DNA from: Firmicutes bacterium UBA3553
GTDB taxonomy: Bacteria > Bacillota > Clostridia > Tissierellales > Sedimentibacteraceae
Length of the DNA stretch: 64,000 nt
Assembly (NCBI GenBank): GCA_002381185.1
Contig: DFOA01000017.1
Span: forward strand, 186,209 to 250,208
Direction: 5' to 3'
Of the stretch, positions 1 through 7,951 are shown in pieces (the stretch's first letter is position 1; the number at the start of each line of letters is the position of its first letter). The translations under genes and the position numbers were made by a program. The notes beneath the pieces were generated by a model. It worked only from the letters and a program-made list of their open reading frames with translations, was not told where the DNA came from and searched no databases.

Positions 1-1
1 C

Positions 2-856
2 ATGGGTATTATGGGTCTGCCCATGGCTGTTAATCTAGTAAACAAAGGTAATATTTCAGTAACCGGATTTGATGTTGTAGAAAGCAAGAGAGAAATATTT
101 GAAAAAAGCGGCGGAATATCTGTTGATAGTACGGATGCAATAATTAATAGCTGTGATATTATTTTTCTTTGCCTTCCTACAAATGATTTAGTTAAACGTA
201 ACATACAACAAATAATAGATACAGGAAAAAAAGATGCAATTATTGTTGATTTAAGTTCAACATCTCCAAATATAATCAGAGAAATGTACCCTAAGTGCAA
301 AGAAGCAGGTATTGGATTATTAGATTCTCCGGTTAGCGGAGGAGAATCAGGTGCAACTGACGGTACATTGGCAATTATGTGCGGAGGAGATAAGGACGTA
401 TTTGATGAGGTAGAGCCCTTGCTTCACTATATAGGCAAAGCAGTAACGTATATGGGCAGTGCAGGCTGCGGCGCAGTAGCAAAGCTTGCCAACAATATGA
501 TAGTTGGATGTAACATCGGGGCGGTAAGCGAGGCTTTAGCTTTTGCGGTAAAAGCGGGTCTTGATCCGACAACTCTCTATACTGCAATAAAGGATGGGTT
601 CGCTGGCAGTGCAGTGCTTGATTCAAAAGCCCCAAAAATAATAAGCAGGAATTTTGAAGCAAGTGCAAGAATTGCCGTTCACCAAAAAGATTTGATCAAT
701 GCTGTTAAATTGGCTGAGGAGTTAAATATAGAAATACCTTTGTCAAAAATGATACTTGACTACATGAATGAAATGGAAGAGGACGGCAGGGTGAATGAAG
801 ATCATTGCGCAATTGCCAAAGTGTATGAAAAACGAATGGGTGTAGAGATTAAATAA
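2..856 (+). CDS. 3-hydroxyisobutyrate dehydrogenase family oxidoreductase, 5'-truncated by the window
   Basis: NAD(P)-dependent dehydrogenase of the 3-hydroxyisobutyrate / tartronate-semialdehyde reductase family, acting on short 3-hydroxy acids. The visible 284 codons begin inside the Rossmann glycine motif (GIMGLPMAVNLV), so about 8-10 N-terminal residues including the first glycines lie before base 1. The substrate signature DSPVSGGESGA is at about residues 103-113, and the catalytic lysine is in AKLANN near residue 161. The rest is the helical C-terminal dimerisation domain. Which hydroxy acid it uses cannot be read from sequence. It lies upstream of a sigma-54 activator and a TRAP operon, suggesting it belongs to the same hydroxy-acid pathway. 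The family call is secure; the substrate is unknown. Confidence 0.88.
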   Translation: MGIMGLPMAVNLVNKGNISVTGFDVVESKREIFEKSGGISVDSTDAIINSCDIIFLCLPTNDLVKRNIQQIIDTGKKDAIIVDLSSTSPNIIREMYPKCKEAGIGLLDSPVSGGESGATDGTLAIMCGGDKDVFDEVEPLLHYIGKAVTYMGSAGCGAVAKLANNMIVGCNIGAVSEALAFAVKAGLDPTTLYTAIKDGFAGSAVLDSKAPKIISRNFEASARIAVHQKDLINAVKLAEELNIEIPLSKMILDYMNEMEEDGRVNEDHCAIAKVYEKRMGVEIK

Positions 857-960
857 CTTAATTTTTTTAAGTATTGCCCATCTAGGGTGTTCTAAAACGA
901 TACAATTAATTAATGGATTTTGACAAGATATTAGAATTATTTGATAAGAAACTATCTTAA

Positions 961-989
961 TTGACTGCCAGGTATTAACAGTGTATAAT
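961..989 (+). promoter_or_regulatory. Sigma-A promoter for the first sigma-54 activator
   Basis: TTGACT (961-966) and TATAAT (984-989) are separated by exactly 17 bp, 40 bp before the ATG at 1029. The activator gene therefore has its own vegetative promoter, as is usual for regulators of sigma-54 operons. Confidence 0.75.
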
Positions 990-1028
990 AATTGAACAAT
1001 AAAAACGTTTATAATAAGGAGTGAATTT

Positions 1029-2978
1029 ATGATAGGAATATTGCCGAAAACATATGCGGATTATGTTATAAAAGGTTGGACAAGATGTGAGAAATCAAAA
1101 ACAGATATTAACAGCAACATGTGTTTTTTTAATATTTCCGCATTTGATCTTAATACCCTTTTGAATGAAAATAAAGATTTAGTACTTCATTCAGAACATG
1201 TAATACATGGCATCAGTGAGTATATGGATTCATTTATATCCGTCATGTTAGTAAATAAGGACGGATACATTATAAAGGAAAAGAAAAACAATGAAAATTA
1301 TCCTTTGTTAAATTCAAGTGTAAATTTGCCTGTAGGCGGAAGATTTACTGAGAGATTTAACGGTAATACTGCAATGAGCACTTCAATAATTGAGAATAAA
1401 CCAATTTGTTTGTCAGGCGATGAACATTATTGCAAGGTTTATTATGATTATTCAACGTTAAGTGCACCCATTTATATTAACGGTGAAATGGTTGGCACAT
1501 TATCAGCCATAGGATTTAAGGAAAATGTTAACCTTCATTCTTTAGGTATGATTGCAGCCGCGTCCAAAGCAATCAGCATAGAGTATGAAGCTGATAAATT
1601 AAACAAGCAGATAGTTACAAAGAATAAATGTGAAAGTGCAATAGTTGAAACGTTGACTGACGGTGTTCTCACTGTTGACAAGGATGGTTTTGTAACTTTC
1701 ATGAATCAGGTTGGAGCAGAGATACTATGTGTTGACAAAGAAAGTTCAATAGGTAAACATATTTCAGATGTGGTAGATTTTAAACCTGTTATTCTTGATG
1801 TTTTAAAAACCGGAAAAGGTTATATTGATAAGGAATTCCTTCTTACAAAACGAACCGGTGAAAAAATTCATTTCATAAAAACTGCTGTTCCAATAAAAGA
1901 TGAAAACGGAAATATTATTACGGTTGTAGATACGTTTAGAAAAATTAAGCGAGTTAACAAGCTGTTCAATGAGCTGAACGGAGCGTATGCAAATTTTTGT
2001 TTTGAAGATATTATAGGATCAAGTATTAAGATACAAGACTGCATAAGTAAAGCGAAAGTTGCTGCAAGAAGTATGTCCAATGTGTTGATAACAGGCGAAA
2101 GCGGCACAGGAAAAGAGCTTATAGCACAATCTATTCACAGTTACAGTGACAGAAAAAATCAGCCGTTTGTCTCGATAAACTGCGGAGCGATTCCAAGGGA
2201 ACTATTAGAATCAGAACTGTTCGGATATGAGCCGGGCTCTTTTACAGGGGCCTCCAACAAAGGAAGAATGGGTAAGTTTGAACTTGCTGACGGCGGAACT
2301 ATATTCCTTGACGAAATAGGTGAAATGCCGATCGATATGCAGGTAAAACTTTTAAGGGTTATACAGGACAGGAAATTAACCAGAATCGGCGGCAACCATG
2401 TCTTTGATTTAGATGTCAGGATCATTGCGGCAACAAACAAAGATTTGTTTGAGCAATGTAAAAATGGAGGCTTTAGAGAAGATTTATATTACAGAATCAA
2501 TGTTCTTCATGTGGCTTTGCCTCCTTTAAGGGACAGAAAAGATGATATCAGCGAGCTTATACAGCACTTTATGAATAAACTGAGCCTGAAGCTGAACAAG
2601 GAAATACTTGATATATCACCTGGAGCTATGAACAAGATTATGAACTACAACTGGCCCGGAAACATAAGAGAACTGGAAAATACAGTTGAAAGAGCGGTTA
2701 ATCTCTGCAGCGGCCATATAATCGGCGAGGAAGACATATATATCGAGAACTTGCACAAGGAAATCAAAGATTTATCATTAAAGGAGAATGTGGAACATAA
2801 AAATACCGATATTATTTCGGAAAGCGATATAGAGCCTCTGGAAGTGATAGAAAAAAGAGCAATTGAAAGGGCGCTGAATATATCAGGAGGAAACATTACA
2901 ACAACAGCAAGTCTTTTAAGGGTAACAAGAAACACAATATACAATAAAATGAAAAAGTACAATTTAGTTGAATTATAA
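1029..2978 (+). CDS. Sigma-54-dependent activator, AcoR-like (GAF-PAS-AAA+-Fis)
   Basis: Bacterial enhancer-binding protein of 649 residues that uses ATP to open sigma-54 promoters. Domains in order: a GAF-like sensor (about 30-200) with the AcoR-type stretch NGNTAMSTS; a PAS domain (about 205-310); the AAA+ domain with Walker A GESGTGKE near 356, the sigma-54 contact loop as GSFTGA near 403, and Walker B GGTIFLDEIGE; and a C-terminal Fis-type helix-turn-helix (about 610-649). A good ribosome site (AAGGAG) precedes the ATG. It sits directly upstream of a TRAP operon and an acetoin-dehydrogenase-type operon, both with sigma-54 promoters and a shared inverted repeat, so it probably activates both. 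The ligand is unknown; acetoin or the TRAP substrate are candidates. Confidence 0.9.
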   Translation: MIGILPKTYADYVIKGWTRCEKSKTDINSNMCFFNISAFDLNTLLNENKDLVLHSEHVIHGISEYMDSFISVMLVNKDGYIIKEKKNNENYPLLNSSVNLPVGGRFTERFNGNTAMSTSIIENKPICLSGDEHYCKVYYDYSTLSAPIYINGEMVGTLSAIGFKENVNLHSLGMIAAASKAISIEYEADKLNKQIVTKNKCESAIVETLTDGVLTVDKDGFVTFMNQVGAEILCVDKESSIGKHISDVVDFKPVILDVLKTGKGYIDKEFLLTKRTGEKIHFIKTAVPIKDENGNIITVVDTFRKIKRVNKLFNELNGAYANFCFEDIIGSSIKIQDCISKAKVAARSMSNVLITGESGTGKELIAQSIHSYSDRKNQPFVSINCGAIPRELLESELFGYEPGSFTGASNKGRMGKFELADGGTIFLDEIGEMPIDMQVKLLRVIQDRKLTRIGGNHVFDLDVRIIAATNKDLFEQCKNGGFREDLYYRINVLHVALPPLRDRKDDISELIQHFMNKLSLKLNKEILDISPGAMNKIMNYNWPGNIRELENTVERAVNLCSGHIIGEEDIYIENLHKEIKDLSLKENVEHKNTDIISESDIEPLEVIEKRAIERALNISGGNITTTASLLRVTRNTIYNKMKKYNLVEL

Positions 2979-2983
2979 TAAAC

Positions 2984-3024
2984 AAATTTAGCAATGCTAA
3001 AAAAATAAGCATTGCTAAATTTTT
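2984..3024 (+). terminator. Rho-independent terminator after the activator gene
   Basis: A perfect 15-bp stem (2984-2998 with 3008-3022, loop of 9) ends in a short T run. It separates the activator from the TRAP operon. The T run overlaps the following TTTTGAGCA repeat. Confidence 0.7.
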
Positions 3025-3044
3025 GAGCAAGTCGATGCTCAAAA
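3021..3044 (+). promoter_or_regulatory. Candidate enhancer (UAS) for the TRAP sigma-54 promoter
   Basis: Inverted repeat TTTTGAGCA - 6 bp - TGCTCAAAA. Its centre is about 117 bp upstream of the -24 GG at 3149, a normal distance for an enhancer-binding protein. The same half-sites recur before the other sigma-54 promoter of this module (7769-7808). The assignment is inference from position and recurrence. Confidence 0.5.
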
Positions 3045-3146
3045 TATTAACAGTCAATAAAAAAACAGTTTACGATTTATTACATTAAATCTGATAATAA
3101 ATAAACTATCTTCAAATAAAAAGGTTTTCACAGGATGACATAAAAA

Positions 3147-3163
3147 TTGGCATGTCAATTGCA
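3147..3163 (+). promoter_or_regulatory. Sigma-54 promoter of the TRAP operon
   Basis: TTGGCATGTCAATTGCA: the -24 GG (3149-3150) and -12 GC (3161-3162) dinucleotides have the required 12-bp periodicity, matching TGGCAC-N5-TTGC. It lies 46 bp before the ATG of the binding protein. Confidence 0.82.
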
Positions 3164-3208
3164 AGTATAATGTCGTAAAATAATTTTATTCTAGGAGGAA
3201 TATAAATA

Positions 3209-4228
3209 ATGAGAAAGGTATTATCCCTTATATTAGCAGTAGTAATGGTTTTAAGCTTAAGTCTTACAGGATGTTCTTCAGAAAAACCTGCTGGAGATCA
3301 AGGACAAGCTTCAGACAAAAAAGTAACTTTGAAATTTAGTACTACAACAGCAGATACATCAACATGGACACTTGGCGCTAAAAAGTTTGCTGAAATAGTT
3401 GGTGAAAAAACAAATGGAAGAATTGAAGTAAAAGTTTATCCAAATGATCAATTATCAGGCGGAAATCAAAGTAAAGGTATTGAAATGCTTATGTCGGGCT
3501 CAACAGACATTACATTCCACTCAAACATTATTTATTCAGTAATGGATGAAAGATTCGGCGTTATAAGCTTGCCTTTCTTAATCAATGATACGGAAACAGC
3601 TGACAAGGTTCTTAGCGGAGACGGCGGAGAAGCTATAAACAAGATATTGCTTGAAAAAAATATCATTGGACTTGGCTTTGGTGAAAATGGATTCAGACAA
3701 GTAACTAACAGCAAGAAGCCGATTGAATCTCCGGCAGATATGTCAGGATTAAAAATCAGAATTCCTGGAATCAAAATGTTTATATCTCTTTACAAGGCTT
3801 TAGGTGCCGACCCTATAACAATGAACTTTGGTGAAGTGTTTACAGCGTTACAACAAGGCACAATTGATGGACAAGAAAATCCGACAGATGTTATTTCATC
3901 TTCTAAAATTAATGAAGTTCAAAAGTACATGACTGTATGGGATTATTCATATGATTCAATTATATTTGGTATGAACAAAGATAAATTTGAAAGCTTCAGT
4001 TCTGAAGATCAACAAATTATAAGAGATGCTGCTAAAGAAGCATGTGAATATCAAAGACAGATAAACAGAGAAAAAGCAGAAACACAAACACAAGAATTTA
4101 TTGACGGCGGTATGCAGGTAAACAAATTGACAGATGAGCAAAAAGCTGCATTTAAGGAAGCAGTTCAGTCCGTATATACCGAATATGAACCAATTATGGG
4201 CAAAGATTTAATTGATGCCTTCAGATAG
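3209..4228 (+). CDS. dctP: TRAP transporter substrate-binding lipoprotein, DctP family
   Basis: Extracytoplasmic binding protein of a tripartite ATP-independent periplasmic (TRAP) transporter, 339 residues. It has a lipoprotein signal ending LSLTGC (Cys22 becomes the lipidated N-terminus). The DctP fold signatures are present: GGNQSKGIEML, the conserved arginine region LKIRIPG near 190, and ALQQGTIDGQENP near 215. TRAP systems of this family usually carry C4-dicarboxylates or other organic acids driven by sodium. It is the first gene after the sigma-54 promoter, followed by dctQ and dctM. A strong hairpin separates it from dctQ, which would let the binding protein be made in excess. The exact ligand is unknown. 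Confidence 0.92.
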   Translation: MRKVLSLILAVVMVLSLSLTGCSSEKPAGDQGQASDKKVTLKFSTTTADTSTWTLGAKKFAEIVGEKTNGRIEVKVYPNDQLSGGNQSKGIEMLMSGSTDITFHSNIIYSVMDERFGVISLPFLINDTETADKVLSGDGGEAINKILLEKNIIGLGFGENGFRQVTNSKKPIESPADMSGLKIRIPGIKMFISLYKALGADPITMNFGEVFTALQQGTIDGQENPTDVISSSKINEVQKYMTVWDYSYDSIIFGMNKDKFESFSSEDQQIIRDAAKEACEYQRQINREKAETQTQEFIDGGMQVNKLTDEQKAAFKEAVQSVYTEYEPIMGKDLIDAFR

Positions 4229-4238
4229 TAAGATAATA

Positions 4239-4279
4239 AAAACTTTTCTAAGTCTTGATACAAGACTTAGAAAAGTTTT
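4239..4279 (+). terminator. Intercistronic hairpin between dctP and dctQ
   Basis: A perfect 19-bp stem (4239-4257 with 4261-4279) has a 3-base loop and is followed by TTTT then A. It is probably a partial terminator or mRNA-stabilising hairpin that raises binding protein over membrane subunits. Confidence 0.65.
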
Positions 4280-4303
4280 ATAAAAGGTAACGGAGGTAGT
4301 AAT

Positions 4304-4777
4304 TTGAAAAAAATGTTGGATAATTTCGAAAATTACGTCATGTCTGCCGGGTTAACGGTTATGACGTTTATAACAGTAATAAATGTAATTTCAAGAAAGT
4401 TTTTTAGTATGTCAATGTCGTTCCTTGAAGAAATAACTACTGCAATGTTTCTTCTCATAACATTGCTTGGAGCGGCAGCTGCTGCAAAAAAGGGAGGACA
4501 CCTGGGATTGAGTGCATTAACGGATTTACTCCCTAAAAAACATCAAAAATATGTAGTGCTAATTACATGGGCGGCAGCTGTGGTGTTCTCAGTGCTATTA
4601 TTAAAGTTTGGTATTGATATGGTTCAAAGCGAAATTAGAATGGGCATTACAACACCATCATTAGGATGGCCTGAAGCTGTATTCGGTTCCTTTGTTCCGA
4701 TAGGAGCAGTTTTTATATTATTAAGATTTACACAGTGGACTTTTAATACTATTAAGCAATCGAAGGAGGTAAAGTAA
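4304..4777 (+). CDS. dctQ: TRAP transporter small membrane subunit, DctQ family
   Basis: Small four-helix membrane subunit (157 residues) of the TRAP transporter, which couples the binding protein to the large permease. Hydrophobic segments run about 13-33, 45-62, 85-105 and 122-143. The region SMSFLEEITTAMFL is typical of DctQ. The start is a TTG at 4304: GGAGG at 4292-4296 is 7 bp upstream, whereas the next in-frame ATG (4313) would be 16 bp away. dctM starts one base after its stop, so the two are translationally coupled. Length and order dctP-dctQ-dctM are standard. Confidence 0.88.
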   Translation: MKKMLDNFENYVMSAGLTVMTFITVINVISRKFFSMSMSFLEEITTAMFLLITLLGAAAAAKKGGHLGLSALTDLLPKKHQKYVVLITWAAAVVFSVLLLKFGIDMVQSEIRMGITTPSLGWPEAVFGSFVPIGAVFILLRFTQWTFNTIKQSKEVK

Positions 4778-4778
4778 C

Positions 4779-6059
4779 ATGAGTATAGCTGCAATATTAT
4801 TTATTTCCTTTGCTATACTGCTATTGCTGAATGTTCCGATAGCTTTAAGCCTGGGAGTATCTTCCTTAGTAGCCATGATAGCTGCAGAACTGCCTATGGA
4901 TATGTATCCTATGCAGATATATGCAAATATCTCTAAATTTACACTCCTTGCAATTCCGTTTTTCATGCTTGCAGGAAACACCATGGAAAGAGCAGGCATA
5001 TCAGAAAAATTGATTAATTTGGCCAATGCATTTGTAGGTCATAAGCGTGGTGGTCTCGCAATAGTAGGTGTTATAACTTGCTGTTTTTTTGCGGCAATAT
5101 CGGGTTCTGGCCCTGCAACAGTTGCATCTTTGGGAGTTATTATCGTTCCTGCAATGATTAATGCCGGATACAGCAAAGGTACATCTTCTGCTTTGATGGC
5201 TACGGCAGGAGGTATAGGAGTTATTATTCCTCCAAGTATTCCTTTTGTTATTTACGGTGCCATTGCAGGTGTGTCAATAGGGAAAATATTTATGGCAGGT
5301 ATTGTTCCGGGGCTATTAATGGGTGGTGCTCTGATAATTACCAGCTTGATTGTAGTAAAGAAGATGGATATCAAACCTCAGCCAAAGGCTTCAGGTAAGG
5401 AAAGATGGGTAGCTTTTAAAGAAGCATTCTGGGGGCTGATGATGCCTGTTATAATACTTGGCGGTATTTACGGAGGTTATTTCACACCTACAGAAGCAGC
5501 CGCAGTTTCAGCAGTGTATGGTATATTGGTAGGTATGCTTATTTATAAGAAATTAAAGATTTCGGATTTACATGAATTAATGGTAGAATCAGCAATCGGG
5601 TCAGCAATTGTAATGTTTATCGTTGCTGCAGCAGGATTGTTTGCATGGTTCTGCACAACTACCGGTATTTCTGACATGGCCAGTGATGCATTATTATCAG
5701 TATCAGGCAGCAAGACAGGATTCTTATTATTAGTAAATATCATATTATTAATTGCAGGATGCTTCCTGGACGCGCCTTCAGCACTTTATATATTTACACC
5801 AATCATGCTGCCGGTTGCAACTCAGCTGGGATATGATCCGGTTGCTCTTGGCGTTGTTATGACGGTTAACCTTGCAATTGGTATGATTACTCCTCCTGTT
5901 GGAGTTAACCTTTATGTTGCGTGCGGTATATCAAAAATTACTCTTGGACACATATCAAAGTCAGTTGTACCTTATTTAATAGCTTCATTGGCTATATTGT
6001 TCCTCATAACTTACGTGCCGGAGATAATATTATTCCTGCCCAAAATTATGGGAATGTAA
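4779..6059 (+). CDS. dctM: TRAP transporter large permease, DctM family
   Basis: Large transmembrane permease of the TRAP system (426 residues, about 12 helices), performing sodium- or proton-coupled uptake of the acid delivered by DctP. Family signatures seen: FFMLAGNTMERAGI (about 62-75), FAAISGSGPATVASLG, GGIGVIIPPSIPFVIYG (about 146-162) and the late TPPVGVNLYVACGI. The start has a strong AAGGAGG site. It completes a full dctPQM set on the sigma-54 transcript. After the stop an 8-bp hairpin (6151-6170) may reduce read-through into the next genes. Confidence 0.93.
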   Translation: MSIAAILFISFAILLLLNVPIALSLGVSSLVAMIAAELPMDMYPMQIYANISKFTLLAIPFFMLAGNTMERAGISEKLINLANAFVGHKRGGLAIVGVITCCFFAAISGSGPATVASLGVIIVPAMINAGYSKGTSSALMATAGGIGVIIPPSIPFVIYGAIAGVSIGKIFMAGIVPGLLMGGALIITSLIVVKKMDIKPQPKASGKERWVAFKEAFWGLMMPVIILGGIYGGYFTPTEAAAVSAVYGILVGMLIYKKLKISDLHELMVESAIGSAIVMFIVAAAGLFAWFCTTTGISDMASDALLSVSGSKTGFLLLVNIILLIAGCFLDAPSALYIFTPIMLPVATQLGYDPVALGVVMTVNLAIGMITPPVGVNLYVACGISKITLGHISKSVVPYLIASLAILFLITYVPEIILFLPKIMGM

Positions 6060-6150
6060 TTTGAATATTTATTAATTTGATGCAAATTTGACAATAAGGG
6101 ATAAGATTAATCCTATAAACTTATACATTTATAATATTAGTATTTTAATG

Positions 6151-6177
6151 AGATGGATTAATATCCATCTTATTTTA
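6151..6177 (+). terminator. Weak hairpin between dctM and the PPC-domain gene
   Basis: An 8-bp stem (6151-6158 with 6163-6170, loop TAAT) is followed by TATTTTA. It may be an attenuator; a full stop is doubtful because the next two genes have no clear promoter of their own. Confidence 0.35.
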
Positions 6178-6201
6178 TCTAATGGGCAAAAGGAGATTAT
6201 T

Positions 6202-6675
6202 ATGGACTTAAAAGAACATTTTAAAGAATCAGGTATTAAACGTGTTGTTGCAGGCAGAATTCCGAGAGGCGTTGATTTAATAACAGGCATTAAAGAAATT
6301 TGCAGGGAGCAGGATATAAAGCACGGATATATTCCAATGTGCATAGGCAGCCTGATTACAGCAAGGATAATTTATGCAATTCCCGATGAAAAGGCTCCTA
6401 TAGATTTTGTATACTGCAGCCCTGTGGATATAGAAGGACCTTTGGAGTTGCTCTATGTGCAGGGACTCATAGGATTAGAGGATACGGGGGAACAATCAGT
6501 TCATTTGCATATGCTTGTTAGTGACAAGGACATGAGAGTGTTTGGAGGTCATACAGTTGAGGGTGGCAACATTGTAGCTGCAACAGGAGAAATTATAATT
6601 CATGAGCTTGATGAGGCAGAATTTATAAGACAATATGATGAACAAACAGGCTTCAGATTATTTAAAATAAGATAG
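6202..6675 (+). CDS. PPC/DUF296 domain protein
   Basis: A 157-residue single-domain protein of the plant-and-prokaryote-conserved (PPC, DUF296) family. Seen: GRIPRGVDLITGI at about 17-29, the core HLHMLVSDKDMRVFGGH (about 104-120) with its histidines, and VHAATGE-like VAATGEIII after it. Bacterial stand-alone PPC proteins have no firmly established reaction. The start at 6202 is chosen because AAAGGAG lies just upstream at 6188-6194; an in-frame extension to 6088 lacks a ribosome site and would overlap the hairpin. Sitting between the TRAP genes and a dehydrogenase suggests a metabolic or sensing role in the same pathway, but this is inference. Confidence 0.8.
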   Translation: MDLKEHFKESGIKRVVAGRIPRGVDLITGIKEICREQDIKHGYIPMCIGSLITARIIYAIPDEKAPIDFVYCSPVDIEGPLELLYVQGLIGLEDTGEQSVHLHMLVSDKDMRVFGGHTVEGGNIVAATGEIIIHELDEAEFIRQYDEQTGFRLFKIR

Positions 6676-6710
6676 TTTTATTAAAAATAGCAACTAAAAG
6701 GAGCATTAAC

Positions 6711-7742
6711 ATGAAAGCAGTAGTTAAAGAAAATGCCGGTATCGGCGCTGTTTTAAAAGATGTGAAAATGCCTGCTCTCAATGAAGGCGAAGTTCTTATT
6801 AAAATAAAAGCAGCTGCTATATGCGGTACTGATCAACATATTTATGTTTGGAATAATTGGGCTCAAAACAATAACATCAAACTTCCTACAATATTAGGAC
6901 ATGAATGCAGCGCGGAGGTTGTTGAAGTTGGTCCTGGTGTTAAAAATCTGAAGGCAGGCGACTATGTTGCATGTGATACGCATATACCATGCGGAGAATG
7001 TTACCAGTGCAGAAACGGTGAACAACATATCTGCCAGAACCTAAAGCTGTTTGGGGTGCACACAAATGGCTGTTTTGCTGAATATTCTACAATTCCTGCG
7101 GTTTGTGCGGTAAAAATCCCCGAATCAATTCATCCGAATGTAGGGGCTGTATTAGAACCATTAGGAACTGCAGTCAGAGCTAATGTAGAGGTACAATCTT
7201 CAGGCAAAAATATAGCCGTAATCGGTTGCGGACCAATAGGTCTGATGGCGGTCAGCGCTGCTAAGGCATTTGGTGCAGCCAACATATATGCGGTTGATAT
7301 AAATGATTACAGACTTGGAATTGCTAAGGAGCTGGGAGCAACGGAGGTTATAAATTCATCTGATATTAAATCGGGTGAAAAGTTAATTGAACTGACAAAC
7401 GGAGTAGGTGTAGATGCATTTATTGACGCATCAGGAAATACATTTGCCATATTAGAAGGCTTCAAGGGCCTTAGGAAAGGCGGTAAGGTTGCTTTAATAG
7501 GATTACCCTCAAGACCGCTGGAAATTGATTTAGGCTCTCAGGTGGTATTTAAAGAAGCAACAATAATAGGGATTCATGGAAGAAGAATGTTTGAAACATG
7601 GACTGTTATGTCAAATTTGCTTGATAAGGGACTTTTAAACATTGACCCAGTAATAACACATGTTTTAAAATTAGAGGAATTTGATGAAGGATTTGATATA
7701 GCTCAAAATGGAATTGGCGGAAAAGTTATACTTGTTCCTTAA
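6711..7742 (+). CDS. Zinc-dependent medium-chain dehydrogenase, L-threonine 3-dehydrogenase-like
   Basis: A 343-residue NAD(P)-dependent alcohol dehydrogenase. Catalytic zinc ligands: Cys in AAICGTDQHIY and His-Glu in GHECSAEVVEVG. The structural-zinc cysteines form CGECYQCRNGEQHIC (C-x2-C-x2-C-x7-C). The Rossmann motif is GCGPIGLMAVSAAK. The CGTD-x-HIY-x-WN pattern is like Tdh rather than butanediol or sorbitol dehydrogenase, but several polyol and hydroxyacid dehydrogenases share it, so the substrate stays open. It is the last gene of the TRAP-led group; an inverted repeat with a T run follows (7769-7815). It probably oxidises the imported compound or an intermediate. Confidence 0.85.
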   Translation: MKAVVKENAGIGAVLKDVKMPALNEGEVLIKIKAAAICGTDQHIYVWNNWAQNNNIKLPTILGHECSAEVVEVGPGVKNLKAGDYVACDTHIPCGECYQCRNGEQHICQNLKLFGVHTNGCFAEYSTIPAVCAVKIPESIHPNVGAVLEPLGTAVRANVEVQSSGKNIAVIGCGPIGLMAVSAAKAFGAANIYAVDINDYRLGIAKELGATEVINSSDIKSGEKLIELTNGVGVDAFIDASGNTFAILEGFKGLRKGGKVALIGLPSRPLEIDLGSQVVFKEATIIGIHGRRMFETWTVMSNLLDKGLLNIDPVITHVLKLEEFDEGFDIAQNGIGGKVILVP

Positions 7743-7768
7743 TATGTAAAATAATTAAACGACCATAT

Positions 7769-7815
7769 ATGCTCAAAATTTTAGCATTTTCGCGAAAATT
7801 TTGAGCATGTTTTTT
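7769..7815 (+). promoter_or_regulatory. Inverted repeat: terminator and candidate enhancer for the aco promoter
   Basis: Perfect 14-bp arms (7769-7782 and 7795-7808), 12-bp loop, then TTTTTT: this can terminate the TRAP/tdh transcript. The arms contain TGCTCAAAA and TTTTGAGCA, the same half-sites found at 3021-3044, and the centre lies about 91 bp before the -24 GG at 7879. A second role as activator binding site is likely but inferred. Confidence 0.6.
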
Positions 7816-7876
7816 AAATCAAATAATACTGAGTTTAGGTTTTGAGCTGATAAGTGGTTCCAATTAATTGGAAGAG

Positions 7877-7893
7877 TTGGCATAAATATTGCT
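7877..7893 (+). promoter_or_regulatory. Sigma-54 promoter of the acetoin-dehydrogenase-type operon
   Basis: TTGGCATAAATATTGCT matches TGGCAC-N5-TTGC with GG at 7879-7880 and GC at 7891-7892, 12 bp apart, and lies about 60 bp before the E1alpha start. Confidence 0.82.
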
Positions 7894-7951
7894 TACAATA
7901 TTATATAACAAATTGCATTCAAAGAAAACGTTGTATTAAAAGGAGGCAGTG

